This document shows, one piece after another, positions 8,871 through 15,895 of a DNA stretch of 64,000 nucleotides. Under the pieces are notes generated by a model. It ran no database searches and was not told the origin of the DNA. It worked only from the letters and a program-made list of their open reading frames with translations. A program made the translations under genes and the position numbers. Every line of letters begins with the position of its first letter. Positions within the stretch are counted from its first letter, which is position 1. This stretch comes from Prevotella lacticifex (GTDB lineage Bacteria; Bacteroidota; Bacteroidia; Bacteroidales; Bacteroidaceae), in assembly GCF_019973375.1 (NCBI RefSeq), contig NZ_BPTV01000004.1, positions 1-64,000 of the forward strand, read 5' to 3'.

Positions 8871-9725
8871 TCAGCTCTCCGGCAGTTCTTTTGCATCGGC
8901 ATCCTCAACGGGCGGCAGATAATCGCTTGCCTTCGAACTGGAGATGACAGAATGGCCGAGTTGCGACTCGAGTTTCTCCCGCGCCACCTTAGCCACGCTT
9001 CCACCATCCTTAGCCACGTCCTTCTGCTGGCCGTAGCCCTTAGGGTCGCGTTGCTTGGAGAGTTCGGTAGCCGATGCCTCAGCAAGGATATTGAATGCCA
9101 TCTCAAGATTCGTCATATTATCGCGAAGATTCTCTTTCTTCAGACCTTTATGTTGCTTATACTGCTTTGTGGTCATGCCGCTCCATTCCTTGGTGATAAT
9201 ATCCGTTAGTGACGCGAATTCAAAGCCCTCCTTAACACCGGTGCGTTTCCATTCGTCGGTAAGCTCCTTGCGCACCTCAATGGACTTTATGCGCTGGTTG
9301 ATCCAACGGTCGGAATAGCCGAGGCGCTTGTAGTCGGCAACAGCCTGCTGAATATCAAGTTCCGGGTCTTGCATCTGGTCGATGCGCGTACTTGCCACCT
9401 GCGCCATCCACTGCTTGAAAGGCTCAGCCTTAGGGGAGGGAATGGACTGGATGAGGCGGAACAGTTGCTCCTGGTCGGCAACATCAGTTTTGCGCATCTT
9501 TCCATCAGCAGCCTTTAACTTCAAAGCGTGACAATTTGTCACGGTTTCATTACCCTCAGCTTTTAGACGCTGTTTCAGTTTCCGCCAATAGGCAGTAGGA
9601 TCTTTACTGTCAGTTAATACTCCGACCACGTCCACAATAGAGAAGTACCATTTTTCTTCCTTGTCGTCCCATACGGTGCGAATATTCTTCTCACCGAACA
9701 GCTTGATAATCTGTTTCTTTGTCAT
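8871..9725 (-). CDS. DinD-like protein with N-terminal BRO domain
   Basis: The 284-aa protein begins with a BRO-N fold: IRTVWDDKEEKWYFSIVDVV then GVLTDSKDPTAYWRKLKQRL. The remainder (EPFKQWMAQVASTRIDQMQDP, RSLGYSDRWINQRIKSIEVR-like region, HKGLKKENLRDNMTNLE) matches the layout of DNA-damage-inducible protein D, which in E. coli is LexA-regulated and inhibits RecA filament activity. BRO-N domains are common on phages and mobile elements, so this gene may be cargo. No LexA box was identified. A TATCTTTG at 9833-9826 on the minus strand is a plausible -7 box, about 100 bp upstream. Confidence 0.78.
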   Translation of the reverse strand: MTKKQIIKLFGEKNIRTVWDDKEEKWYFSIVDVVGVLTDSKDPTAYWRKLKQRLKAEGNETVTNCHALKLKAADGKMRKTDVADQEQLFRLIQSIPSPKAEPFKQWMAQVASTRIDQMQDPELDIQQAVADYKRLGYSDRWINQRIKSIEVRKELTDEWKRTGVKEGFEFASLTDIITKEWSGMTTKQYKQHKGLKKENLRDNMTNLEMAFNILAEASATELSKQRDPKGYGQQKDVAKDGGSVAKVAREKLESQLGHSVISSSKASDYLPPVEDADAKELPES

Positions 9726-10014
9726 AGCTTAGCTTTTTAATTATTTTTCTCCGGTTTACGGCATCTACTTGTCAGATTTCTTACCATTCATTGGAATTCA
9801 CAGTCACGTAATTCCTTTCCCATTGCAAAGATACAATATATTTGTGTATCCGTATTCTGCAATGGCATTTTTTTCATTTTTAAGCGCATAGTACATTTGC
9901 AGGCTGCTTCTCTTGTGGTCGTCGGCAAAGTCGAAATAAGCCTTGCGCAGTCAGCGGAAAATATCAAGTATGTCGTTTTTATTGATGACAACACTGCATT
10001 TTCCAGACTTTTTC
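9726..10014. other. Intergenic region between dinD-like gene and yaaA
   Basis: It holds the presumed dinD promoter (minus-strand TATCTTTG at 9833-9826) and the start of the yaaA promoter region. No credible coding frame is present. Confidence 0.5.
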
Positions 10015-10045
10015 TTTGTCATGTCCGCACATTACTGTAATTTTG
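10015..10045 (+). promoter_or_regulatory. Promoter of yaaA
   Basis: TTTG at 10015-10018 and TAATTTTG at 10038-10045 are separated by 19 nt, a very good match to the Bacteroidetes promoter. Predicted start is near 10051, so the leader before ATG 10068 is about 17 nt. Confidence 0.72.
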
Positions 10046-10067
10046 CGGCAACCAACAAACCATTCTT

Positions 10068-10838
10068 ATGCAGATCATCCTTGCAGATGCCAAGATTATG
10101 CGCGATGCTGTGGCTACTGAGTCCACCGTCCATACCACTACCCCACTCTTCCTGTCGGAGGCCACAGCCATCGCAGCCGAAATGGCCGGAAAGAGCGTCA
10201 ATGAGATTGCCAAGCTGTTCAGTTGCAGTAAGGCGATAGCCATGGAGAACCGTCAGCGGTTTCTGTCTTTCTCCGGCAGTACGGCTGTTCCAGCCATCTT
10301 AACTTACTACGGACAAGCATATAAATACCTGAAAGCCAACGATTTCTCGCCATCCAACTTCACCTTTGCCCAGGACCATGTCCTGACGATGTCGTTTCTC
10401 TACGGTCTTCTCCGTCCCCTCGACCTCATCCATCTCTACCGTATGCCGGCCAACGTCCGACTTAACATCACCGATGGCAAACCATTGCAGACATGGTGGC
10501 GGGACCGTCTCACCGATGTCCTCATCAAGCGGGTCTGCGACGACGACGGCATCCTCCTCGACCTGGCCACAACGGAGTTTGAACGCATGTGCGACTGGAA
10601 GAAAGTCGAGGCGCAGGTCACCGTCATTAAACCACTGTTCCTCGTCGATAAAGGCTTGGAATTCAAGACTGTAGCCATGTACGCCAAAGGCTGCCGCGGC
10701 GCTATGACCCGGTTTGTCGTTAAAAACCGTATCGTCAATCCGCAGGACTTAACCGCCTTCACCGTCGACGGCTTCCGCTATCGTCCTGACTTAGGCGACG
10801 ACAGCCATCCACATTACGTAAAAGAGGAGAACGCTTGA
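10068..10838 (+). CDS. yaaA: Peroxide stress protein YaaA (DUF328)
   Basis: YaaA lowers free iron and protects DNA during hydrogen peroxide stress in E. coli and binds DNA. The 256-aa protein shows the family landmarks: YYGQAYKYLKANDFSPSNF, the signature LYGLLRPLDLIHLYRM, the segment LDLATTEFERMCDWKKV, and the C-terminal block AKGCRGAMTRFVVKNRI then FTVDGFRYRPD. The length matches the family. It is a monocistronic unit with its own promoter and a strong hairpin at 10887-10914. Confidence 0.92.
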   Translation: MQIILADAKIMRDAVATESTVHTTTPLFLSEATAIAAEMAGKSVNEIAKLFSCSKAIAMENRQRFLSFSGSTAVPAILTYYGQAYKYLKANDFSPSNFTFAQDHVLTMSFLYGLLRPLDLIHLYRMPANVRLNITDGKPLQTWWRDRLTDVLIKRVCDDDGILLDLATTEFERMCDWKKVEAQVTVIKPLFLVDKGLEFKTVAMYAKGCRGAMTRFVVKNRIVNPQDLTAFTVDGFRYRPDLGDDSHPHYVKEENA

Positions 10839-10886
10839 GCCGAAAAGTCCATCACGACAGACAGCCTTACCATCACTGAACGGAAA

Positions 10887-10932
10887 AGCCCGGAATCACG
10901 AATGATCCCGGGCTCGAATTTGTTGGTTTTTT
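10887..10932 (+). terminator. Rho-independent terminator after yaaA
   Basis: A 12-bp imperfect stem (AGCCCGGAATCA / TGATCCCGGGCT, one mismatch) with the loop CGAA is followed 12 nt later by six T residues (10927-10932). The T-run is slightly distant, so efficiency is uncertain. Confidence 0.6.
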
Positions 10933-10993
10933 GTAGTACAGCAGCGATTTTCTCATCACAACATCAACATGGTTCCATCTATTTTTCCAAATT

Positions 10994-11027
10994 TTGTATA
11001 TCGTTCTATTCCCACATCAACCGCAAC
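10994..11027 (-). CRISPR. Isolated variant type II-C CRISPR repeat
   Basis: This 34-nt stretch matches the II-C repeat of the main array apart from the missing first bases, one T>C change (TTCCCACATC instead of TTCCTACATC) and one A deleted in the AAA run. The next base on its right starts phage-derived sequence. It is the leftmost trace of the array and shares its exact variant form with the repeat at 12799-12833. Confidence 0.8.
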
Positions 11028-11352
11028 TGGAACCAGGCGTAGAACTTTGACTTGGTTCTGACGAATGCTCCGACGGCGAGTGGCCGGTAGGTCTGTAGTG
11101 ATTCGTGGAGTCTATGGACGAGACTGGCGCGTTCCTTTATTTTATCGGTGGTGCCGGAGCCGAAGTGCGTGTCGGCATAACAGTCGATGCAGAGCCGTAC
11201 GCAGATGTGCGCAGTGCCTTTCTGCGATTTAGCGGAAAGGGAAGACCAGTCGACGGAGTCGGTGTTGATGAGGACGCAGGGGAATACGACGGGATAGTTA
11301 TCCATGTTCTCGTTGTCGATGGCCTCGAGCTGTCCGTAGTCCTCATCGACGT
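11006..11352 (-). pseudogene. Truncated copy of the phage tail-type gene, fused to a CRISPR repeat
   Basis: The frame encodes VDEDYGQLEAIDNENMDNYP and onwards to RTKSKFYAWFQLRLMWE, the same protein as the gene at 12812-13219. It lacks the first 23 or so residues: similarity stops abruptly at 11352, where unrelated sequence begins. The copies at 10996-11352 and 12802-13158 align without gaps over 357 bp but differ at many positions, most of them beyond the first 70 bp. The C-terminal residues QLRLMWE and the stop are encoded by the CRISPR repeat. No start codon belongs to this fragment. Confidence 0.75.
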
Positions 11353-11426
11353 GGGCTTGATTTTTCCCCATAAAAGTAGCTGTATTTTACCGTGTAGTGA
11401 TATCATGATTAAAATCTGTTAAAAAC

Positions 11427-11672
11427 ATGGTAGAAGCCACAGTGCAGAAATACGTCCGCAGGTGATGCAGATAGGGTTCTCTGTCATTCCTGGAGCCACC
11501 GACCACGGCTATATTAAGGAGAACATCTCCACGATAGACTTCGCTCTTTCACAAGCCGAGATGGACGCCATCCGTGACCTCAATAAGGAGCGGTGTTTCT
11601 TCAATGCCTGTCAATGCCATCTATGAGCAGACCCTGCGGTTCATTGGAGGACTACAGCTGAGAAAGAGATAA
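11427..11672 (+). pseudogene. Aldo/keto reductase, C-terminal remnant
   Basis: One plus-strand frame reads QVMQIGFSVIPGATDHGYI, then KENISTIDFALSQAEMDAI and RDLNKERCFF, the NADP-binding and C-terminal region of aldo/keto reductases (normally '..FVVIPK(S/A)......I.EN...FDF.LS..EM..I..LN...R'). A preceding segment in another frame (VEATVQKYVR) fits the helix before it, indicating a frameshift near 11458. There is no N-terminal part, and the frame ends after an altered tail at an in-frame TGA near 11627. It is a decayed fragment. Confidence 0.7.
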
Positions 11673-11731
11673 CTGTTGAAACATAATAGAAACCAATACG
11701 TCTATTAGTTAAACGGTTACGTTTTAACGCT

Positions 11732-12409
11732 TCATTGATATTGGGGCGACTGTTTATGGTAGGTATCTGGATTGGCATCATCGGACCTATAGATAATGGT
11801 ATCGATAAAATAGAGATTGCCGTCGATACCTACCAAAACATTGTTGGGTGAAGCGTCAAAGATGTCATGAATGCCATTCGTGTAATATTCTCCATCCATC
11901 TGAGGAATAAATCCTAATCTTATCAACTCTTCCATTATTTCATCTTCTGTAGCTTCTCTACCTGATATGATATAAGGTTGGCTTAGTACCGCACACGTTT
12001 TACCATCCCGATTCTTTGCAAAGCCTATCAAGGTGTAGGCACAATCAGGGAAATAAGTATTATGAGCTTTGATACGGTCAAAGAATGGCGTAAGATTATC
12101 GTCTGAATAACGGAAGTCATTCAGTTTATAAACAACATCATTGTCTTTGGATAGATAAACTTCGTTCTCCGAACCTCTATCAGCAAAATCGCCAAGTGAT
12201 TCAGGTGAATCTATCCAGCATTTGTTATTCTTGGCAAAATCTGTTAAGCGAGCGATTTGGACTCTCTTGCAATCCGTTGTTCCCGCAACCGCTTGAATTG
12301 ATTTAAGCACTCTTTGTGCGACAGTTTCAGCTTGCTCCAGGATTCCACGGACTGGAGTTTCACCTCGTTGATCTTCTTGTGATAGTCGTTGAGTATCGGT
12401 TTCATTCAT
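11732..12409 (-). CDS. Putative polyvalent (MuF-associated) protein kinase-like domain protein
   Basis: From ATG 12409 the 225-aa product has the pattern of the 'putative polyvalent protein kinase' domain of Bacteroidetes phages and conjugative elements: GSENEVYLSKDNDVVYKLND (nucleotide-loop and Lys strand), FFDRIKAHNTYFPDCAYTLIG, a hinge AVLSQPYI, and the catalytic-loop-like DIFDASPNNVLVGIDGNLYFID. It is usually a module in a long polyprotein or next to MuF head genes; here it stands alone, near the MuF remnant. It lies between two CRISPR-repeat fragments (11027 and 12607). Kinase activity is only inferred from family. The 16 codons before ATG 12409 are not protein-like. Confidence 0.65.
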   Translation of the reverse strand: MNETDTQRLSQEDQRGETPVRGILEQAETVAQRVLKSIQAVAGTTDCKRVQIARLTDFAKNNKCWIDSPESLGDFADRGSENEVYLSKDNDVVYKLNDFRYSDDNLTPFFDRIKAHNTYFPDCAYTLIGFAKNRDGKTCAVLSQPYIISGREATEDEIMEELIRLGFIPQMDGEYYTNGIHDIFDASPNNVLVGIDGNLYFIDTIIYRSDDANPDTYHKQSPQYQ

Positions 12410-12424
12410 TATTCCTTTCTTTTT

Positions 12425-12592
12425 TTGCAAAGATAGTGCAAACCGAGGGAAATACAAAATAAAACGCGTTTTATTTTTATTTCCGAGGTGCAGCCTATCT
12501 TACCCAAAGATAGTACAAACGAGTGGGATGACAAAGAAAAACATCGTTTTTCTTTTCATTCCCGAGAGCAGCCTATCTTATCAAAAGTAGTG
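12425..12592. repeat. Two tandem palindromic elements with shared arms
   Basis: Two consecutive units have the same plan. Each begins AAAGATAGT(G/A)CAAAC and ends GCAGCCTATCTTA, so the outer arms pair (AAGATAG/CTATCTT), and each has a long inner inverted repeat: AAAATAAAACG/CGTTTTATTTT flanked by GGAAATA/TATTTCC in the first, and AAAGAAAAAC/GTTTTTCTTT flanked by GGGATGA/TCATTCCC in the second. The inner sequences differ while the stems are kept, which indicates selection or replication of a structure. They look like dispersed palindromic intergenic elements (REP/MITE-like) ahead of the kinase-like gene. Confidence 0.75.
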
Positions 12593-12606
12593 CCGCCTAT
12601 CTTTTC

Positions 12607-12833
12607 CTATGGTTCTATTCCTACATCAAACCGCAACCCACAGCTTGATTGATGAGCGCCAGGTGTTGTTGTATATCGTTCTATTCCTACATCAGACCGC
12701 AACGTAACGGCCGCGGGTGAGACCGGCAAGTACGTTGTATATCGTTCTATTCCTACATCAAACCGCAACTGGACAATACTCAATACATCTGATTTCCAGT
12801 TGTATATCGTTCTATTCCCACATCAACCGCAAC
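12607..12833 (-). CRISPR. Detached trailer segment of the II-C array (4 repeats)
   Basis: A 5'-truncated repeat ending at 12637, full repeats at 12668-12703 (one base variant) and 12734-12769, and a variant repeat at 12799-12833 are separated by spacers of 30, 30 and 29 nt. The repeat is the same 36-mer as the main array. The last repeat has the TTCCCACATCAACC form and is directly joined to phage sequence. This is the leader-distal, oldest end of the array, separated from the rest by 2.8 kb of phage DNA. Confidence 0.9.
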
Positions 12834-13219
12834 TGGAACCAGGCGTAGAACTTTGACTTGGTTCTGACGAGCGCGCCGACGGCGAGTGGTCGGTAGGTCT
12901 GGAGCGCGGCGTGGAGGGAGTGGACAAGGTCGGCGCGTTCCTTTATTTTATCTGTAGTGTTAGAGCCGAAGTGCGTGTCGGCATAACAGTCGATGCAGAG
13001 CCGGACGCAGATGTGCGCATTGCCTTTCTGTGATTTTGCAGAAAGGGACGACCAGTCGACGGAATCCGTATTGATGAGGACGCAGGGGAATACGACGGGA
13101 TAGTTATCCATGTTCTCGTTGTCGATGGCTTCGAGCTGTCCGTAGTCCTCGTCGACGTAAGGAATTTCGGGGAATGATTGTGAAATGTAATTAATGATTG
13201 GCAAGAGTAATGATTCCAT
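12812..13219 (-). CDS. Small Mu-like phage morphogenesis protein (tail-terminator type?), 3' end replaced by CRISPR repeat
   Basis: The 135-aa product starts MESLLLPIINYISQSFPEIP and continues with a mixed alpha/beta domain (FPCVLINTDSVDWSSLSAKS, ICVRLCIDCYADTHFG). Gene order after MuF and gpG and the size suggest a tail-terminator or neck protein of a Mu-like phage, but I do not recognise a named family. It overlaps the gpG stop by 29 nt, typical of phage operons. The last seven residues (QLRLMWE) and stop are read from the CRISPR repeat at 12799-12833, so the native C-terminus is missing. Confidence 0.6.
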   Translation of the reverse strand: MESLLLPIINYISQSFPEIPYVDEDYGQLEAIDNENMDNYPVVFPCVLINTDSVDWSSLSAKSQKGNAHICVRLCIDCYADTHFGSNTTDKIKERADLVHSLHAALQTYRPLAVGALVRTKSKFYAWFQLRLMWE

Positions 13220-13802
13220 CTTTTATTGTTTTTAAAGAGTTATTGATAATCGTGTTGAGTTTCTGAATGAGTTCCTGCGAGTCGCCTATGAACTGGCGCT
13301 GCGGGATGTGGGCGTGAATGGAAAGCTTAGCCTTCCTTGTCAAGGCGAGAGCCTTCCACTTGGCAGCCTCTGGAGGTAGGACCTTGGGGAGCTTGCCCTG
13401 CGAGGCGGCGAGGGAGTAGACCATGTGCCAAGCATACCTGCGAAGCTTTGGCGTGACAGAGGGGCGCGTAGAGATGTCGCCCCCATCGTTGTGAATGGCA
13501 GCATAGGGCACTGGGTCTGAGATGACGACCTGCCCGGGCTGTGCCTGAAACTCTATGGAGCGCATGAGGTGGTCGCGTCGTGAGGTGAGCGGGGTGTACT
13601 TGGCATCGGGAGAATTGGAGTCCTGCCGACGTGTGCGCTGCCATGGGCGGATGCCCCCATCGCGGAAGCCAGCGTCGCGGAAGTTCTGCCGGAAGTGGTT
13701 GACTGCCGTTATGCCCACATTTCGCGGGAGACGGTCGTTGACCTCGCGGAGGATGTCATTTTTTGCCTTTTCGACGAGGAATTGAATGTTTTTTGCGTCC
13801 AT
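13191..13802 (-). CDS. Phage virion morphogenesis protein (Mu gpG-like)
   Basis: This 203-aa protein matches the phage Mu G-like virion morphogenesis family: an N-terminal helix (AKNDILREVNDRLPRNVGIT), AVNHFRQNFRDAGFRDGG with the following IRPWQRTRR, a 'LTSRRDHLMRSI' region, VVISDPVPYAAIHNDGGDI, and the late helix IPQRQFIGDSQELIQKLNTI. 'YA.IHN.GG' and 'P.R.FIGDS' are diagnostic. The protein is needed for tail completion in Mu. It lies between the MuF and the small tail-type gene, all on the minus strand. Confidence 0.85.
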   Translation of the reverse strand: MDAKNIQFLVEKAKNDILREVNDRLPRNVGITAVNHFRQNFRDAGFRDGGIRPWQRTRRQDSNSPDAKYTPLTSRRDHLMRSIEFQAQPGQVVISDPVPYAAIHNDGGDISTRPSVTPKLRRYAWHMVYSLAASQGKLPKVLPPEAAKWKALALTRKAKLSIHAHIPQRQFIGDSQELIQKLNTIINNSLKTIKDGIITLANH

Positions 13803-13824
13803 GATGAAAAATAATCTTTAAAAG

Positions 13825-13945
13825 TTTTGCGGAATAGAAATTAATTGGTATATTTGCGCCGTCAGCAATGACCATCGGGTGGTATTCCTAGGGGAGCAAG
13901 AATAGACCTACACTACTCCATTAAGCAGTCGCAAGACTGCTTTTT
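13825..13945 (+). ncRNA. Possible small RNA on the plus strand of the phage block
   Basis: TTTTG near 13824 and TATATTTG at 13850-13857 resemble a promoter reading rightwards, opposite to the phage genes. About 80 nt later a perfect hairpin (AAGCAGTC GCAA GACTGCTT) is followed by a T-run (13940-13945), forming a strong terminator. The interval has no plus-strand open frame of note and can fold (ACCA/TGGT and GGAG/CTCC pairs). The unit of promoter, short structured segment and terminator fits a small RNA of about 85-90 nt. I do not recognise the family. Confidence 0.45.
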
Positions 13946-15441
13946 TATTTGTAATATCTATACATAAACTGTTTAACAAAATCCTTGTTGAGATCTCTTC
14001 TTCTAATAGAGAGTTCTTTCATTCCCTTATAAATGAGCACTTCGACACCATTAGGATTCTTATCAAAATATTTCTTTACTTCTTTTGCAAGATCTCTAGC
14101 ATTATAATCGACAGCCATTCTAAGTAGTGCACGATTTGATTGATCTCCAGATTTTTTAAGTCTATTACCTGCCGAATTTTTTCCTTGCAGTGTTTTCAAC
14201 TCGTAGTCTTTAATAAGATTTTTACGGACAAAGACCAGATCCGGAGAAGGTGCCCCAGGATTAGGCATAATATAAACAGTATTGCCATGCTCTACAGCTC
14301 TATCGGCTGCAAAAAGCTGATTCTCATAATCCGGCTCACTATCAGCACCAAGTCGAGCAAAAACACCTTTATGGTCTTTCACGGGCTTATAGGTTCCATC
14401 AGAGATGATCTCTCTTAGTTTATCTGAGCGCATCTTCCCCGACATCCCTTGAAGTTCCGTAAACCTTCTTTCGTCTGTTGTCATTGGCTTTTCTTTCTTA
14501 TTGTCTTTATTTTGATTGCTTGGCAACTTCTTATCGACTTTAGGACAGTTGTTGCAATCCTTTCCTTTCTTATGATTACTGAAGAAACTTAGGAGGCGGT
14601 TTTTGAAGCTGCCTTTGTTGAACGGGCACACAGAACATGAGGCAGGATAGTAAGGGTGATTATCGGAGAAAGTCTGTCCATCCTTTCCAGGGTTGTTCTC
14701 AAGACCGCGTTGTGGCTGGTCGACGGAGTCATCGAGACCGGATGGACGGTTGACGGGATCGTCGGTCTGTTCGAGGGAGCACTTGCAGTTCCAGCGGTCG
14801 CCTGGGTGGTGTTTGGTCCAGAACGGGTCGTCGACGGGGAGGGTGAGCTTTGCCTTCCAGTAAACCTCGTGTGAGGATTCCGGATTAGGTGATGTTGTTG
14901 GCATCCACCGGAGGTTAGGCATGACATCCTTGTTGTGTAGGAACGACTGCCAGTCGGCCGCATTGTGAGCCCGGATGACCGCTGTGTCGTACTCAGTGCG
15001 GAGCCATGCCCCACAGTGATGTGTGGAGATGGAGGAGACATCATTGAGCCACTGCCGGAAGGGCTTTAGATTGCCGTTGGAGTCGAGAAGCTTTGCAGCC
15101 ATGTCGGAGCCCATCTGATGGACCTTGAATGCAGAGAAGACCTCGTTGGAGTGGCGAAGTGCAGCGAGGAAGTCGTCGGAGAGGGAGCGGTTGGAGGACT
15201 GGGAGAGCCCTTCGACGGTTGCGGAGTTGATGACGCGGAGGACCTCTCGCCAAATGGAGGGCTCTATCTCATGGGAGGTGTCGAAGCCATCATAGATTTT
15301 GCGGAGGAAGGCTGCGAGGACATCGGCGTTGATGGAGATGGCCGCTGAAGCGGCATTGGAGATATAGGGCGCCGCATTGTATTGCGGCGAACGGGACGTG
15401 CGGCTACAGCAAGGGCAGGAGGAGCCGTAGTAGAGGGAGTC
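13945..15441 (-). CDS. MuF head-morphogenesis protein with C-terminal nuclease-like toxin domain; start codon missing
   Basis: The ATG-based frame starts at 15114 (389 aa), but homologous coding continues upstream for 109 codons (IDSLYYGSSCPCCSR, then NADVLAAFLRKIYDGFD and SIWREVLRVINSATVEG) to about 15441 with no ATG, GTG or TTG. The MuF signature is HHPGDRWNCKCSL, with AWLRTEYDTAVIRAHNAADW before it. After a Cys/Lys-rich linker (KGKDCNNCPKVDKK) comes a separate domain: NQLFAADRAVEHGNTVYIMP, SPDLVFVRKN and DYELKTLQG. The Asp...Glu-x-Lys pattern resembles CdiA-type tRNA nuclease toxins. MuF-toxin fusions are known in phages. The missing start suggests that the gene is no longer expressed in full. 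Confidence 0.7.
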   Translation of the reverse strand, partial: DSLYYGSSCPCCSRTSRSPQYNAAPYISNAASAAISINADVLAAFLRKIYDGFDTSHEIEPSIWREVLRVINSATVEGLSQSSNRSLSDDFLAALRHSNEVFSAFKVHQMGSDMAAKLLDSNGNLKPFRQWLNDVSSISTHHCGAWLRTEYDTAVIRAHNAADWQSFLHNKDVMPNLRWMPTTSPNPESSHEVYWKAKLTLPVDDPFWTKHHPGDRWNCKCSLEQTDDPVNRPSGLDDSVDQPQRGLENNPGKDGQTFSDNHPYYPASCSVCPFNKGSFKNRLLSFFSNHKKGKDCNNCPKVDKKLPSNQNKDNKKEKPMTTDERRFTELQGMSGKMRSDKLREIISDGTYKPVKDHKGVFARLGADSEPDYENQLFAADRAVEHGNTVYIMPNPGAPSPDLVFVRKNLIKDYELKTLQGKNSAGNRLKKSGDQSNRALLRMAVDYNARDLAKEVKKYFDKNPNGVEVLIYKGMKELSIRRRDLNKDFVKQFMYRYYK

Positions 15442-15443
15442 GA

Positions 15444-15611
15444 TTAGAAGTCGGTGTCGGCCCCTTTCGGGGCTACTCCGAAAAAACGCTTCAAACGGGA
15501 TTTGAAGGTTGTTTGAGCAGCGTTTGAAGGGTGGTTTTGGGGCTCGGATGGGCGTTGATGGGCGTTAATAGGCGATGATGAATCATCGTTGCCATTTTTG
15601 CTGTCCTGGTT
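15444..15611 (-). pseudogene. Phage portal (Mu gp29/DUF935-like) C-terminal fragment
   Basis: A frame open from the CRISPR-repeat junction at 15611 encodes a disordered tail (NQDSKNGNDDSSSPINAHQR and on) ending TTFKSRLKRFFGVAPKGADT then DF and TAA at 15444. A tail of this kind directly before MuF is expected for the Mu-like DUF935 portal protein, which precedes MuF in these phages. Only about 55 codons remain. The upstream part is absent: CRISPR repeat sequence begins at 15612. Confidence 0.5.
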
Positions 15612-15714
15612 GTTGTATATCGTTCTGTTCCTACATCAAAACCGCAACCTCAGTTCCCATAACTCTTTCTTAGCAGAGTTGTATATCGTACTTTTCCTAC
15701 ATCAAAACCGCAAC
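15612..15714 (-). CRISPR. Two degenerate type II-C repeats beside the phage block
   Basis: Repeats of 37 nt at 15612-15648 (A>G in the middle, one extra A) and 15678-15714 (two further changes and the same extra A) flank a 29-nt spacer. They are diverged versions of the main II-C repeat. The first abuts the phage fragment at 15611, so the phage block is bracketed by repeats on both sides. Confidence 0.85.
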
Positions 15715-15895
15715 CGGAAACAAAGATGCTATCTATACGAGAAGTCAAATGACTTCAGACAACTTTAATATAAGACAGGCAGACTTGAAATAACAAGACT
15801 GCCTGAATCGGGGCCCAAACCCCTTAACGGGGAATGATCCACCGCAAAGTTAAACATTTATTTCCAAACAACAAACAATTATGAAGAAAATTATC
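15715..15895. other. 181-bp non-repeat block inside the CRISPR array
   Basis: This block separates the degenerate repeats from the first canonical repeat at 15896. It contains an inverted repeat GGCAG(TC).../...GACTGCC (near 15779-15804) and GGGG/CCCC pairs (15811-15835), ending in an A-rich stretch. It has no open frame and is too long for a spacer. Origin unknown; it could be a decayed insertion. Confidence 0.5.

Noticed and set aside
12834..15611. A functional prophage.
   Set aside because: Only four late genes, two of them truncated, remain; there is no transposase, repressor, lysis or tail gene set and no phage ends.
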